Made by a program: the position numbers and the translations under genes. Shown one piece after another: positions 1 through 8,886 of a stretch of 64,000 bases of DNA. Each line of letters starts with the position of its first letter. Within the stretch, counting starts at the first letter, position 1. Origin of the DNA: Prorocentrum cordatum (taxonomy: Eukaryota; Sar; Dinophyceae; Prorocentrales; Prorocentraceae); contig CAUYUJ010001303.1 in the NCBI GenBank assembly GCA_963575745.1, positions 383,399 through 447,398 on the forward strand. Direction: 5' to 3'. The notes under the pieces were generated by a model that ran no database searches, was not told the DNA's origin, and was given only the letters and a program-made list of their open reading frames with translations.

Positions 1-9
1 AAGGTACGG

Positions 10-278
10 ATACCGCCACCTCTCCCTCGTTTTCGCCTTCCTTCGAAGAAGAAGAAACGCCATAAACATACACTTTGGGCGCACCGCGCGGATTTCTTGG
101 ATTCGCGCTGGGCCCCCCTGGCGGCGCCTCCAGCGCCGCCCCTGGTGCGCTCCGCACGCCACGGAGGGGGGTCCGGCGCGGATACAAGAAGTCCGCGCGG
201 AGCGCCAAAAGCTTATGTTTATGTGTAATGTGGTTTGTTCTTGTTCTAATACCGCCACCTCTCCCTCGTTTTCGCCTT
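10..278. repeat. Palindromic MITE-like repeat (family P1, copy a) between 30-bp direct repeats
   Basis: A near-palindrome of about 165 bp (58-225) has arms that read CATAAACATAC, then a GCGC/CCGCGCGGAT core, and the reverse complement on the right ending CTTATGTTTATG. Related hairpins lie at 838-985, 29052-29185, 41568-41740 and 61829-61975. A perfect 30-bp direct repeat (10-39 and 249-278, ATACCGCCACCTCTCCC...) flanks this copy. That is longer than a usual target-site duplication. No coding capacity. A non-autonomous foldback or MITE-like element is inferred. Confidence 0.7.
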
Positions 279-489
279 ACCGCTGATTTCGCCTCGAGAT
301 TCTGGGCAGAAGGCACCGCAGGAGAGGTCCAGGGGTGTGCAGTGCCAGTGTCAGTACCTCTTGGTTTCCCCACGCCTGGGCCATCTCGGAGGCCCGGAGG
401 TTGGCACCGACACCAGTATCGGCGGTTGCCTCCGCCGAGGGAGTCTGATGCCGATATCGGCGAGGGTGGGAGGATTCGAGCTCCTTAGG

Positions 490-612
490 TTGCGGCACCG
501 GCCGCATTTTGGGGAGGGCACCACCCCCGGTCCATGGATTTGGCGACAGCGTGCCAAATCCATGGATCTCTAATCCATGTTTGCGCGCCCCCGATATGTG
601 GCCGGGAGAATA
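490..612 (+). repeat. Interspersed repeat family P6, copy a
   Basis: The segment begins GGCACCGGCCGCATTT and contains a small palindrome (533-562, CCATGGATTTGGC... / GCCAAATCCATGG), then TCTAATCCATG and GCGCGCCCCCGA. It recurs at about 21965-22085 and partly at 58077-58165. Function unknown; it could fold as a stem-loop. Confidence 0.6.
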
Positions 613-837
613 CCACCGGCACCACAATCCACGATCGTCTTCCCCTCGGTAGGGGCACCCCCCTTGGGGATGGTGCCGATGCCAATTGCCAGGCCACCAA
701 CATAGGCACTGCAGCGGGGCGACTGATGTTTCAGGCTCGCGGTGCGCCAGCCCCAAGAGGCTGCCGCCGAGCTGGAAGCTCAAAGTTTGAAGCGCGGGGC
801 GACCTCCTCCTATTCAAGAGCCAGCGGCGTACACCTA

Positions 838-985
838 AATTTTTGGAGCTCCGCGAGGATTGCTCGGATGGGCGCTGGGGCCACCTTGGCAGCGCATCCG
901 ACACCCGCACGGGCGCGCTCCGCACGCCATGGAAGGAGGTCCAGTGCCGATCCAAGAAATCAGTGCGGAGCTTCGAAAGTTTATC
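838..985. repeat. Palindromic MITE-like repeat (family P1, copy b)
   Basis: Diverged P1 copy. The left arm reads AATTTTTGGAGCTCCGCG and the right arm is its approximate reverse complement, GTGCGGAGCTTCGAAAGTTT. The centre holds the family's CTCCGCACGCCATGG-type loop. It abuts the left edge of the tandem-duplicated block. Confidence 0.6.
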
Positions 986-2159
986 GAAGACGCCTACGGC
1001 GAATCACCGCCGCCCCCTGCCTTTTTGCAAGCGCCTATGTGGCCGAAGGTTGTGGCCAGACCTGCCAAGCTATCGGACCATGTGTTCCCCGAATCGGTTT
1101 GGAAAGCCTTCGGCGAACACGTGGGCATCTTGAAGGACATCTTGGCCGTCTGGAGGCCATTTGACTCTTTCTGGCCTTCTTGGAGGACGTCTTGGAGCGC
1201 TCTTGGACCGTCTTGGAGGCCATCTTGAGCGTCTTGGAGACCTCTTGGGCCGTCTTGGGGGCCTCTTGGGGCTGTGTCTTGGGCCTCTTCGGCGATCTTT
1301 GGGGGCACTTGGGCCGTCTCGGGCACTCGGAAGGCAGAAAAAACATAAATGCCACAATCCCTCACAAACCCATGGGGAATCAATGATTTTGGCCTTTTCG
1401 GACCTTCCTGGAGACCCTCTTGGAGGCCTCTTGGGCCGTCTTGGGCCATCTTAGGGCCATGTTCGGCCGTCTTAGTGGGCTCCTGGTCTGTCTGACGCCG
1501 TCGGAAGCCGTTTGGGGGGCCTCTATGGGCCGACTTGGGGCCCTCTTGGAATGCTCCAGGGCCGTCTTGGAGACCCTCTTGGGCGTCTTAAAGGCCTCCT
1601 GTGCCGTCTTGGGGGCCGTCTTGGGGCCCTCTTGGGCCGTTCTGGGGCCATCTTGGAGGCCTCTTGGGCGATCTTTCGGCGATCTTTGGGGGCTCTTGGG
1701 CCGTCTCGGGCCGTCGGAAGGCCGAAAAGAAGGAGATATCACATTCCATCAAACACGTTAGGAAAATCAAGGTTTTGGGCCTCTTCTGGCCTTCCTGGGG
1801 GCCCTCTTGGGGGCCGTCTTGGGCCAGCTTCGAGCGAACTTCGGCCATCTTGGTGGGTTCCTGGCACGTCTGACGCCGTCGGGAGCCGTCTTGGGAGCCT
1901 TTCTGGGCCGACTGGGGGCCCTCTTGGGGCGCTTCGGGGCCGTCTTGGGGGCCATCTTGGGCGTCCTGGAGGCCATCTTGGGCGTGTTGGAGGCCTATTG
2001 GGTCTTGGGGCCCTCTTGAGGCCCTCTTGGAGGCCACTTGGGCCGTCATGGGGCCCTCTTGGGGGCCTCTTGGGCGATCTCGGGGGCCTCTTGGGCCGTC
2101 TTGAGCCGTCGGAATGCCGAGCAGGCACAAATCCCCAAATCCTTCAACAACATAAGGAC
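983..2159. repeat. GC-rich degenerate repeat block, duplicated copy A, first part
   Basis: The stretch begins ATCGAAGACGCCTACGG and is mostly degenerate iterations of CTTGGGCCGTCTTGGAGGCC-type words. It aligns with 12381-13584. All six frames show Arg/Pro- or Gly/Leu-rich open frames, as expected from a short GC-rich repeat, so no gene is called. It stops at AACATAAGGAC where the YR retroelement enters and resumes at 8887. Confidence 0.85.
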
Positions 2160-2160
2160 T

Positions 2161-2247
2161 GGGAGTGCGTGCGCAGAAATGTTTGTTGATCACGCAGTGT
2201 CGCTCTCTGGTCTATGCCCATAGCCTTTGGCTCCACAGATAAACCGG
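2161..2247 (+). repeat. Split direct repeat A1 of the YR element
   Basis: This 87-bp stretch starts GGGAGTGCGTGCGCAG and ends CCACAGATAAACCGG. It is almost identical to A2 at 8659-8745. It marks the 5' end of the element. Confidence 0.9.
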
Positions 2248-2271
2248 TGAAGTCCGGGGGCCACCGTCTGC

Positions 2272-2706
2272 ATGCTGGGCGCGGGTGTCGCGCACTGGCA
2301 GTGGGCGGTCCTTTTGCTCCTGGCCTCGCTCCCAGAGGTTCGACGCTTCTCGCCGGAGCCGGCGAGGGAGGCACCGCCTAGTCTCGAGTCGGTGGTCGCG
2401 GGCGCCCTCGAGGAGCTGGGCGCCAGACGCGGGGGCTTGCCGCCTCCCTGGCCAGACGATCCCGCGGGAACGTCAGGCGTCGCCGATCGGCGCGAACAGG
2501 GCCTCGAGCCCGTGGAGTGCCGTTGCGAGTGCCCGAGCTGTGAAGTCTCGGCAGGCGGCGGCTGGGCTGTGGCGCTGGGTCTGGTTTCGGACGCTTTTCA
2601 AGTGAGGAGCTGGTGGACCCGCCGCAGCGATGGCGGCCCTAGTGCGCAACGCGAGGCTGGTGACGGAGACGGGCGCAAACGGCACAGAAGAGGGTATATT
2701 GCCTAG
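2272..2706 (+). CDS. Small 5' open frame of the YR element, function unknown
   Basis: This is a 144-codon open frame between A1 and the main ORF, overlapping the main ORF in another frame. It starts with a hydrophobic stretch (about residues 8-20, WQWAVLLLLASL) that could be a signal or membrane segment. At about residues 82-90 there is a Cys-rich patch, CRCECPSC, followed by another moderately hydrophobic run. No family is recognised. It may be a separate leader protein or the displaced N-terminus of the gag-like polyprotein after a frameshift. Whether it is translated is uncertain. Confidence 0.3.
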   Translation: MLGAGVAHWQWAVLLLLASLPEVRRFSPEPAREAPPSLESVVAGALEELGARRGGLPPPWPDDPAGTSGVADRREQGLEPVECRCECPSCEVSAGGGWAVALGLVSDAFQVRSWWTRRSDGGPSAQREAGDGDGRKRHRRGYIA

Positions 2707-5700
2707 GCTGCGGCCTGGGCAAGCGGTGGCAGTGAAGTACCCAGGGGATGCGCTTTGGCACGAACGGCTGTTGATAGGCTCTAGCGCGGAGGAGCTGGGA
2801 ACACTGCCAGGTTGGAACTGGCGCGTGATGACCCCAGACGGTGATGAGTACGAGGAGGCGTTGGACGGGAGCCAGCCCGGTCCGACGAGGCTTGCCATGC
2901 CCACGCTGGAGGGGGGCGCCCCGCGAATGCTTCGAGGGAAGTTCTACAGGTTCAGGGAGTACCCGACGGACGCGCAGCTGATTCACAAGGCCGTGGAGCA
3001 CTTCCGCGCCAAGGCCTGCGCTGGCACACCTCAGCCGCTGCCGAGAGATTTCGTGGATGTGGACGGAGCGGCGCAGCCCTGGCCAGCTGCAGCGGCTCAC
3101 GAGATGGAGTCGGCGCTGGGCCCCCTGGGAGGCGGTGGCGACGGCGGCGGCGCAGTGGTAGCCGCCGGCTCGATTCGGACCGCGCCGGAGCACTGCTGGA
3201 TCACCTACGGCCTGGAGGGGCCCGAGCCAGTCGGGAGCATTGCGACGCCCGTGGATGGGGTGGACGCGCATGTCAGCGATTCCGTGATGATGAAGCAGTA
3301 CGGAGGGGGCCTCGTCGTGAAGTGCGTGATGGTGCGTCGCTCGGAGGTGGAGGCGCACTCTCGTGAGCTGCTGGATATCGCGTCTGCTTGCACTGGGCCC
3401 GCTGCCCCAAGTGACGAGGCCGCGGGGGGCAAGGGCGCGGACCCCCCCCGAGACGATGGCAAGGGCGCCGCCGAGGAGGAGTGCAGGACCCTCTGGGTCG
3501 ATTATGTTCCCCGTGGTGAACGTTTCAAAGAGTGGCGGCAGGTATGCTTGGAGTCGCGCACGGAGACCTGGAGCGACGGACCCGTGGAAGGACCTCCCTC
3601 GCTTCTTCGCTGGATGAATCAGGCCGCTAGGAAAGGCGGAAACCCGAAGATATGGCTCGCGGACTTCTGCCGGGACAGGAGGATCGAGAAGTCCGATCGC
3701 GTGTTTCGCGAGCTGCAGAATCTGGTCGAGGTTGTCTATATCGGAGGCACGTTCGATCTGCTGAACATGCCGGCCGCGCAGTGCTTCGAGCGCATCAGCC
3801 GCCGTATATCGTCGATCGTTGACGCCTACAGCGGCAGCGGCGGCCCATCATGGCGTATGGCGAGGCACTGCGAGGGCGTGTCAGGAGTGCTCGACTGCGC
3901 GTCTCCCGCTTTGCGACAGTGGGGGATCAAGCGAGCGAAGGACGAGAACGAGCTGAACACCGCCCGCACTCGCGGGCTGAAGGGCGGCTCTGGTGAGGAT
4001 GAGGATGGTGGTGCTGACGAGGCTGACAAGGCGGAGAGCGGCGGAGGAAGCGGCGGTGGCCGCGGACGTGGTCGCGGCTCCGCCTCGAAGCCATGGCGGA
4101 CCAGGGGGCCCGGGCGCGTGCTCCCAACCCGGGCCCCCGACGTGTGGGAGCGGGGGCTGCGGCCTCCTCTGCGGGCACCAGAGACCTTCCCGCTGCCTCG
4201 GGAGGAGGCGCCCGCGCGGCCGGCGAAACAGGGCGGCAGGAGGCTGGCCAGGTGGCGCGCGCGCCGCCGGGAGAGCGATCTGGTTGACAGCGCGCTCAGC
4301 GCACTTAATTGGACGCAGGGCTTCGAGCCTGGGCATGGGGCTCAGCTTGAGGGAGTTGAGACGCAGCGGGACGTGACGCAGTACGTGCATGGGCTGGCCC
4401 AGGGCGAGCAGCGCGCGCGCCGCGGGCTTGACGCGCCGCCGGCGCAGGTGGCCCTTCGGGAGTTGCTGCGCGGCCGTTCCCTGTGCGGCGCGGGGGCGGC
4501 TGACAACTTAATGGCGCCCATTCAACGGAGCCGCCTGTCGCTGCCGGAGTCCGTGGAGGGTTCTCCCTACATCGGCGACGTCTGCGGCAGGAGGGGCCAC
4601 TACTTCTTGGAGAGGGAGGGCGAGCGCATGCTGAGGCCCGTCGCCGAGGCCCGGGCTGACCTCGCGCGCGACGGCACTCAGTGCTACTGCGACCCCGCCC
4701 TGGTGAATCGTAGGACCGTTTACACTGCTTTTTTGAAGGACTTGATGGCGAGGGGCCTTGTCGACTTCACGCTGCAGCCGCTGGAGAGCGTCGGCATCTT
4801 CTGCGTGTGGAAGAAGGGCCGCGAGCGACAACGACTTATACTTGATGCCCGCTGGTCGAATCAGTGGTTTAGACGGCCACCCAGCGTGGACCTGATCACT
4901 GCGGAGGGCCTGGGCAGTATTGAGCTCGACATCGACGATTCGGGGGTGGTGGACTCCGAGTTGCTTGCAGAGATGGGGCGGGGGCTTTCTGCGACGGTGG
5001 GCGTGGCGGATGTGAAGGGCGCCCTCCACCGTTTGCGGATGTCGCAGTTCCTGAGGCGGCACTTCTGCCCCCCGCCCGTCCGCAGCGGCGCCGTGGGCCT
5101 CAGTGGCCGAGAGGTGGAGGGGCAGGCATTTACAGGCAACGATCTGGTGTGGCCATGCTCCGTGGCTTTCCCGATGGGCTTCTCGTGGAGCTTCTTCTTC
5201 TGCCAGGTGTCCGGCGAGGAGCTCGCTGGCAGCGTGGCGTCGCCGGGGGCAGAGACCCTGCTCCGTGACCGCGGGGGGCCGCTGATACTTGATGGAGAGC
5301 GGCAGGGCTCTCTTCGACGCTACATCTACGTGGGCAACATGGGCGCGATGGGCACCGACCAGACCAGCGTCGAGGGCACGCTGGAGAACGTGGTGGGAGC
5401 GTTCTCCAGGAAGGGGCTGCTGGTGCACGAGCAGGCCGTCAGCTCTGGCGTCGTCGAGGTGCTCGGTGTCGAGGTCGACGGGCAGATGATGCAGACTCGG
5501 GCGACTGGCAGGAGGCGGCTGCGGGCTCGGCAGGCCATAGCCGGGCTGCTGCAGCGGGGCCTCTGCTCAGGCAGCGCGCTTGGGGCGTTGTTATGGCACC
5601 TCACCTTCCTGGCGATGTCCCGCCGAGCAGTGCTATCGTGTTTTCATGCACGATACGCTTGCGCGCAGAAAATCTACCTCCAGCCGGAACCATTGCGGCC

Positions 5701-5749
5701 CGCTGTGATTGAGGAGCTTCGCGTTTTTTCTGGCCGTTTTTCTTTGTAG
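2630..5749 (+). CDS. Gag-like and reverse transcriptase polyprotein of the YR element
   Basis: The frame has 1039 codons, starting at ATG 2630. Residues about 29-81 form a small Tudor/SH3-like stretch (WHERLLIG ... MTPDGDEYEEAL) that I associate with retroelement gag regions; this is inference. Residues about 455-560 are Gly/Arg-rich and low-complexity. The RT domain covers about 690-1020. RLILDARWSN precedes it, motif A is VADVKGALHRL with Asp794, and motif B is FPMGFSWSFFF (848-853). The motif C region reads YIYVGNMGAMG, with Gly902 where a catalytic Asp is expected, so this copy's RT is probably inactive. The frame ends in a T-rich stretch, and the RNase H region continues in another frame from about 5715. 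It supplies cDNA synthesis for the element in the ancestral form. Confidence 0.85.
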   Translation: MAALVRNARLVTETGANGTEEGILPRLRPGQAVAVKYPGDALWHERLLIGSSAEELGTLPGWNWRVMTPDGDEYEEALDGSQPGPTRLAMPTLEGGAPRMLRGKFYRFREYPTDAQLIHKAVEHFRAKACAGTPQPLPRDFVDVDGAAQPWPAAAAHEMESALGPLGGGGDGGGAVVAAGSIRTAPEHCWITYGLEGPEPVGSIATPVDGVDAHVSDSVMMKQYGGGLVVKCVMVRRSEVEAHSRELLDIASACTGPAAPSDEAAGGKGADPPRDDGKGAAEEECRTLWVDYVPRGERFKEWRQVCLESRTETWSDGPVEGPPSLLRWMNQAARKGGNPKIWLADFCRDRRIEKSDRVFRELQNLVEVVYIGGTFDLLNMPAAQCFERISRRISSIVDAYSGSGGPSWRMARHCEGVSGVLDCASPALRQWGIKRAKDENELNTARTRGLKGGSGEDEDGGADEADKAESGGGSGGGRGRGRGSASKPWRTRGPGRVLPTRAPDVWERGLRPPLRAPETFPLPREEAPARPAKQGGRRLARWRARRRESDLVDSALSALNWTQGFEPGHGAQLEGVETQRDVTQYVHGLAQGEQRARRGLDAPPAQVALRELLRGRSLCGAGAADNLMAPIQRSRLSLPESVEGSPYIGDVCGRRGHYFLEREGERMLRPVAEARADLARDGTQCYCDPALVNRRTVYTAFLKDLMARGLVDFTLQPLESVGIFCVWKKGRERQRLILDARWSNQWFRRPPSVDLITAEGLGSIELDIDDSGVVDSELLAEMGRGLSATVGVADVKGALHRLRMSQFLRRHFCPPPVRSGAVGLSGREVEGQAFTGNDLVWPCSVAFPMGFSWSFFFCQVSGEELAGSVASPGAETLLRDRGGPLILDGERQGSLRRYIYVGNMGAMGTDQTSVEGTLENVVGAFSRKGLLVHEQAVSSGVVEVLGVEVDGQMMQTRATGRRRLRARQAIAGLLQRGLCSGSALGALLWHLTFLAMSRRAVLSCFHARYACAQKIYLQPEPLRPAVIEELRVFSGRFSL

Positions 5750-6496
5750 CGACTGGGCCCGTCCCTGGAACCGGCTTGTGGTCGCCTCGGATGCTTCTGA
5801 GTGCGGCTACGGGGCCACAGAAGCCTGGTGGCCGATCGAGTTGGTCAAAGAGACTGGCCGTCGTCGGGAGAGAGATAGGTTTCTCGTGCCAGAGGCGGCG
5901 AACGCCCGAGCCTCCGCTTTGGGGGAGGATTTCGTTTCGACTGCCCCCGCCCCCCTATTAGATCGTGCCGAGGGTGTTTTAGGCAAAGGGGGGGCCGTAG
6001 GTTTGAGAGCGGCGCCCCCCCCCGGCGTCCGGGACCTGGACCCAGAGTGTTTGGAGGTTCCTCGGGAGGGCCTCGCGCCCGAGCTTTGGAGCCCGACCTT
6101 GCGGGGTCCCTAGCGTTGGAAACAGGGGACCGTGCACCTGGAGGCTCGTGCTTTAGTAATGAATATGCGCAGCTTGGCCCTCCTTACGTTCGGGCCCAAT
6201 CTTCGACAGCTGTTGCGTGTGGACAACATGTCTGTGTGCCTCGCTGTCGATAGGTGTCGAGCCAGAGACTACCTTCTGCTGAGTCAAGTGCGTCGTTTTT
6301 GTAGTTACTGCCTCGCAAAGAACGTCAGTGCCGTAGTTCGGTGGATTCCCTCGGAACGTAACAGTGCTGATGGACCTTCACGGATTTATGACCCTTCCAA
6401 AGGAGTAGATTGCAAACCGCGGGGGGAGGGCGCTTTAAAGGTTTATGGAGCGCGGGCCCTCAGAGAGAGGTCCGCTTTAGAACAGGCTGTGGATTC
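5709..6496 (+). pseudogene. RNase H domain of the YR element, frameshifted and interrupted
   Basis: This continues the RT polyprotein after a frameshift in T-runs near 5725-5745. The first part has LVVASDASECGYGATEAW with the first acidic residue. A TAG at 6111-6113 interrupts. The same frame then gives HLEARALVMNMRSLALL (Glu), LRVDNMSVCLAVDR (Asp) and a final SERNSADGPSR (Asp). This D-E-D-D order is the RNase H signature that follows RT in YR retroelements and removes the RNA strand of the RNA-DNA hybrid. A Gly/Pro-rich insertion with runs of G and C lies before the stop. The frame runs into the CT microsatellite. Confidence 0.8.
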
Positions 6497-6497
6497 C

Positions 6498-6578
<81 letters not shown>
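6497..6578 (+). repeat. (CT)n microsatellite inside the YR element
   Basis: About 82 bp of nearly perfect CT dinucleotide separates the RNase H and recombinase regions. It is read as Ser/Leu repeats in one frame. Expansion here probably disrupted or lengthened the polyprotein. Confidence 0.95.
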
Positions 6579-6579
<1 letters not shown>

Positions 6580-6581
<2 letters not shown>

Positions 6582-7749
6582 GCTGCCTGGTCGGCAGCCG
6601 ATATCGGGCCGCGTAGCCGTTGTGGCTCAAACCAGCGGGGCCTCGGCTCCTTGTGGCCTCGATCGCGCCAGTCTTCCTTGTTCGAATCCTGCCAACGGTT
6701 CAGAGAATCCACGTCGTGGCGCCGCGCCGTCGGGCCTAGAGCCAGATGGGGGGGGCGGAGGCTGGCACCCCCCCACAGGCCCCGATCGAGCCAAGACGGT
6801 GAGCGCGGGCCAGTGGAAGCGGGAGCTAGCCGCCTTGCAGGTGGCCGTGGCCTCGCCGCACGCGAGGCGAGCCCGGCTGCTGCCGCCGGCGGGGCCGCCC
6901 AAGGGCTGGGAGGCTCCGCGAGCCTCGCGGCTGCCCAGCCCGGAGGAGCTGCCCCAGGAGGCGGAGGCCCCATGCGGCACCCGAGGCGCCGCAGCGTTGC
7001 GGCAGGACGGTGCTCAGCCGAGTGGCTCGAGCAGCACTGGGACGAAGTCCGAAGGCGGTGAGTCGCCAGGCGTAGGGCGAGCGCTGGAGGGCTGGAGGCG
7101 GCTCGCGCCAGGGAGGTCGAGACGCCCAGGGCCGCTCTGCCTGTGGGCGAAAACCGCCAACGAGATGGTGAAGCGGGGAGAGGCCAAGATGGCGCTGTTC
7201 GTCTTGCTCTCAGTGAGTACCTACCTGAGGCCCAGCGGCGTCCTCGCCTTGGGGCCGAAGAGCTTCCTAGCGCCCAAGTCCGCCCACGGACATTTGGAGC
7301 CTGCTGGTGCATCCGGCAGAGAGAGGAGTGCCAGACAAGGTCGGGGAATACGATTTCTCGATGATGCTCGACAGCCCGCGGCTTCATTTAATTGGTCCAC
7401 TCCTGCATACCTTGGCAAATCAGAGCTGGCGACAGGCGGTCTGGGGGTTCGGATGCTGGGAGTACCTGGAGATGTTCAACCAGTGCGCCAGAACGTGACG
7501 GTGGTCCCGTGCCAGACCGGGCATTCAGGTGCCACGATCGACAGAGAGAACAGATGGAGAAGCCTGGCGGAAGTAAAACAACGGGGAGGTTGGAAAGCCG
7601 ACAGCAGCGTGATGAGGTACGACAGACATGCCCGACTTCGACACAGCGAGCTGCGGTCCCCGTCAAGCCTCCTACAGCACCTTCGGGCATGCGCATCACA
7701 GCTCGAGGATGTTAGCCTGAGGGGCAAGGCGGCAACGCAGTGCGATTAG
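6580..7749 (+). CDS. Tyrosine recombinase of the YR element
   Basis: This 389-codon open frame has no firm start; the first half is Ala/Arg/Pro-rich linker. The catalytic part is residues about 190-350. The box I arginine is in SVSTYLRPSGVLAL (Arg217). The box II region reads CQTGHSGATIDR, where related recombinases have an Arg before the His; here it is Gly314-His315. The nucleophile is in SSVMRYDRHAR (Tyr347), after LAEVKQRGGWKAD. The enzyme would integrate the circular DNA intermediate. The Arg-to-Gly change suggests loss of activity in this copy. It overlaps the methyltransferase frame by a few codons, so the two were probably one polyprotein or coupled frames. Confidence 0.8.
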
Positions 7750-8477
7750 ATGCGAGTCGGGGGCAGTGGTTCATCGATGTATTCTCGGGCGCAGGAGGCG
7801 TGGCCCGCGCCCTGAGAAGTAACGGTTTTGCCTGTAGAGAGTTGGAGTTGAAGAAAGGGTTTGGCATTCTCGACCGCCTGTCTTTAGTTGAACTTCTGTC
7901 CGACGTGAGAGCTGGAAGAATCGCAGGAGCCATGATAGCTTTACCGTGCACCTCTTTTTCAATAGCCCACGCAGAGCGGCTTCGGTCTGACAGCTGCGCG
8001 ATGGGGCTTCCCGGTTTAGAGCCCCACTTGCAGGCCCGAGTGGACCATGGAAACGCTTTGCTGAAAGCAATTGTGCAGCTTATCAAGGCGTGCGTGTCCC
8101 AGCGGGTGCCGTGGATCTTGGAGAATCCTGGTAGTTCGTACGCTTTCAAAATTCCAGTCCTCCAAGAGTTTTTGTTACGACCAGGCTGGTGCCACGTGTT
8201 GGTCTGCGATCAGTGCCAGTGCGGCATTCGATGGCGTAAACGAACAAAGTTCTTCATCGGAAATATTTGTGTCGATGACTGTGGGCGCCTATGCAAGCAG
8301 TGCAGGGCCCACAGAGGCCACTGTTCTAGAACAGGAAAAGCGCACTGGCATCTCTCAGGTAAGCCAAATGAGGGCATTCACTGGACAGCACGTGCCGCCG
8401 AGTGCCCACGCGCGCTGGCGCGGGATCTTGCTTTCACCCTCTCAGCCCCCTGCAGGTCGAAGCTGCTAGGTTGTTGA
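7740..8477 (+). CDS. C5-cytosine DNA methyltransferase carried by the YR element
   Basis: The frame is open from 7716 but has no ATG upstream of the domain. The given start is a GTG, and expression as a fusion or by frameshift from the recombinase is likely. Motif I is FIDVFSGAGGVARAL (residues 11-25), which binds S-adenosylmethionine. Motif IV is IALPCTSFSIAH with catalytic Cys70. Motif VI is PWILENPGSS (Glu128). A Cys-rich region then leads into CGIRWRKRTKFF, resembling motif VIII. About 245 residues is short for a full C5 methyltransferase, with little room for a target-recognition domain. The motifs look intact although the RT and recombinase have lost key residues. The likely role is methylation of element or host DNA, which is inference. 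Confidence 0.8.
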   Translation: MRLDASRGQWFIDVFSGAGGVARALRSNGFACRELELKKGFGILDRLSLVELLSDVRAGRIAGAMIALPCTSFSIAHAERLRSDSCAMGLPGLEPHLQARVDHGNALLKAIVQLIKACVSQRVPWILENPGSSYAFKIPVLQEFLLRPGWCHVLVCDQCQCGIRWRKRTKFFIGNICVDDCGRLCKQCRAHRGHCSRTGKAHWHLSGKPNEGIHWTARAAECPRALARDLAFTLSAPCRSKLLGC

Positions 8478-8583
8478 GAGGGCCTTTATTTTCTGCCCTC
8501 GACCTCCAAAGACGCCGTCTTTTGCTCGCTTTTAGGATCTCCTCTTGGGATCTGAGAACATCTGGTTTGGGATGGTTTGGGGC

Positions 8584-8656
8584 GATAGGCGTCCGCTGCG
8601 CGAAGACGCTGCCAGTGAGACTCGAGACGCATTCTCCGCTATGTGAGAGACTAAAC
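8584..8656 (+). repeat. Split direct repeat B1 of the YR element
   Basis: This 73-bp stretch starts GATAGGCGTCCGCTGCGCG and ends GAGAGACTAAAC. It matches B2 (8814-8886) with about one mismatch. It lies 106 bp after the methyltransferase stop codon. Confidence 0.9.
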
Positions 8657-8658
8657 AT

Positions 8659-8745
8659 GGGAGTGTGTGCGCAGAAATGTTTGTTGATCACGCTTTGTCG
8701 CTCTCTGGTCTATGCCCATAGCCTTTGGCTCCACAGATCAACCGG
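8659..8745 (+). repeat. Split direct repeat A2 of the YR element
   Basis: This 87-bp copy of A1 is located between B1 and B2. It starts GGGAGTGTGTGCGCAG. Its position gives the B1-A2-B2 order. Confidence 0.9.
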
Positions 8746-8813
8746 CCCTCCCCCCAACCCTTTTTTGATATTTCGCTTTGTTCTGTGTATCGGTCACTCG
8801 TCTCACCTTGGGG

Positions 8814-8886
8814 GATAGGCGTCCGCTGCGCGAAGACGCTGCCAGTGAGACTCGAGACGCATTCTCCGCTATGTGAGGGACTAAAC
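8814..8886 (+). repeat. Split direct repeat B2, 3' end of the YR element
   Basis: This is the second B repeat. It ends GAGGGACTAAAC and is followed directly by CAATCAATGATTTTGG, the right flank of the target seen uninterrupted at 13585. It fixes the 3' boundary of the element. Confidence 0.9.

Larger units (their letters stand above)
2160..8886 (+). mobile_element. YR retroelement, Ngaro-like, with split direct repeats and a cytosine methyltransferase
   Basis: The order is A1 repeat (2161-2247), gag-like/RT frame, RNase H, tyrosine recombinase, C5-methyltransferase, then B1 (8584-8656), A2 (8659-8745) and B2 (8814-8886). Split direct repeats A1 ... B1-A2-B2 are diagnostic of Ngaro-type YR retrotransposons, which integrate a circular DNA by tyrosine recombinase. 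The tandem copy at 13584/13585 has the uninterrupted target (AAGGAC|AATCAATG). Comparison shows at most a 1-bp duplication, as expected for YR integration. Frameshifts, a nonsense codon and changed catalytic residues suggest this copy is not autonomous. Confidence 0.9.

Noticed and set aside
1161-2193. Arg/Pro-rich and Gly/Leu-rich frames in the GC-rich blocks (983-2159, 12381-13970)
   Set aside because: Many overlapping frames on both strands have equal quality, as expected for degenerate CTTGGGCCGTCTTGG repeats.
4508-5428. Minus-strand frame of 306 codons opposite the RT
   Set aside because: Antisense shadow of the RT coding frame caused by GC-rich codons.
2160-8886. LTR retrotransposon interpretation of the flanking repeats
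   Set aside because: Repeats are split as A1 ... B1-A2-B2 rather than whole terminal repeats, and a tyrosine recombinase is present instead of a DDE integrase.
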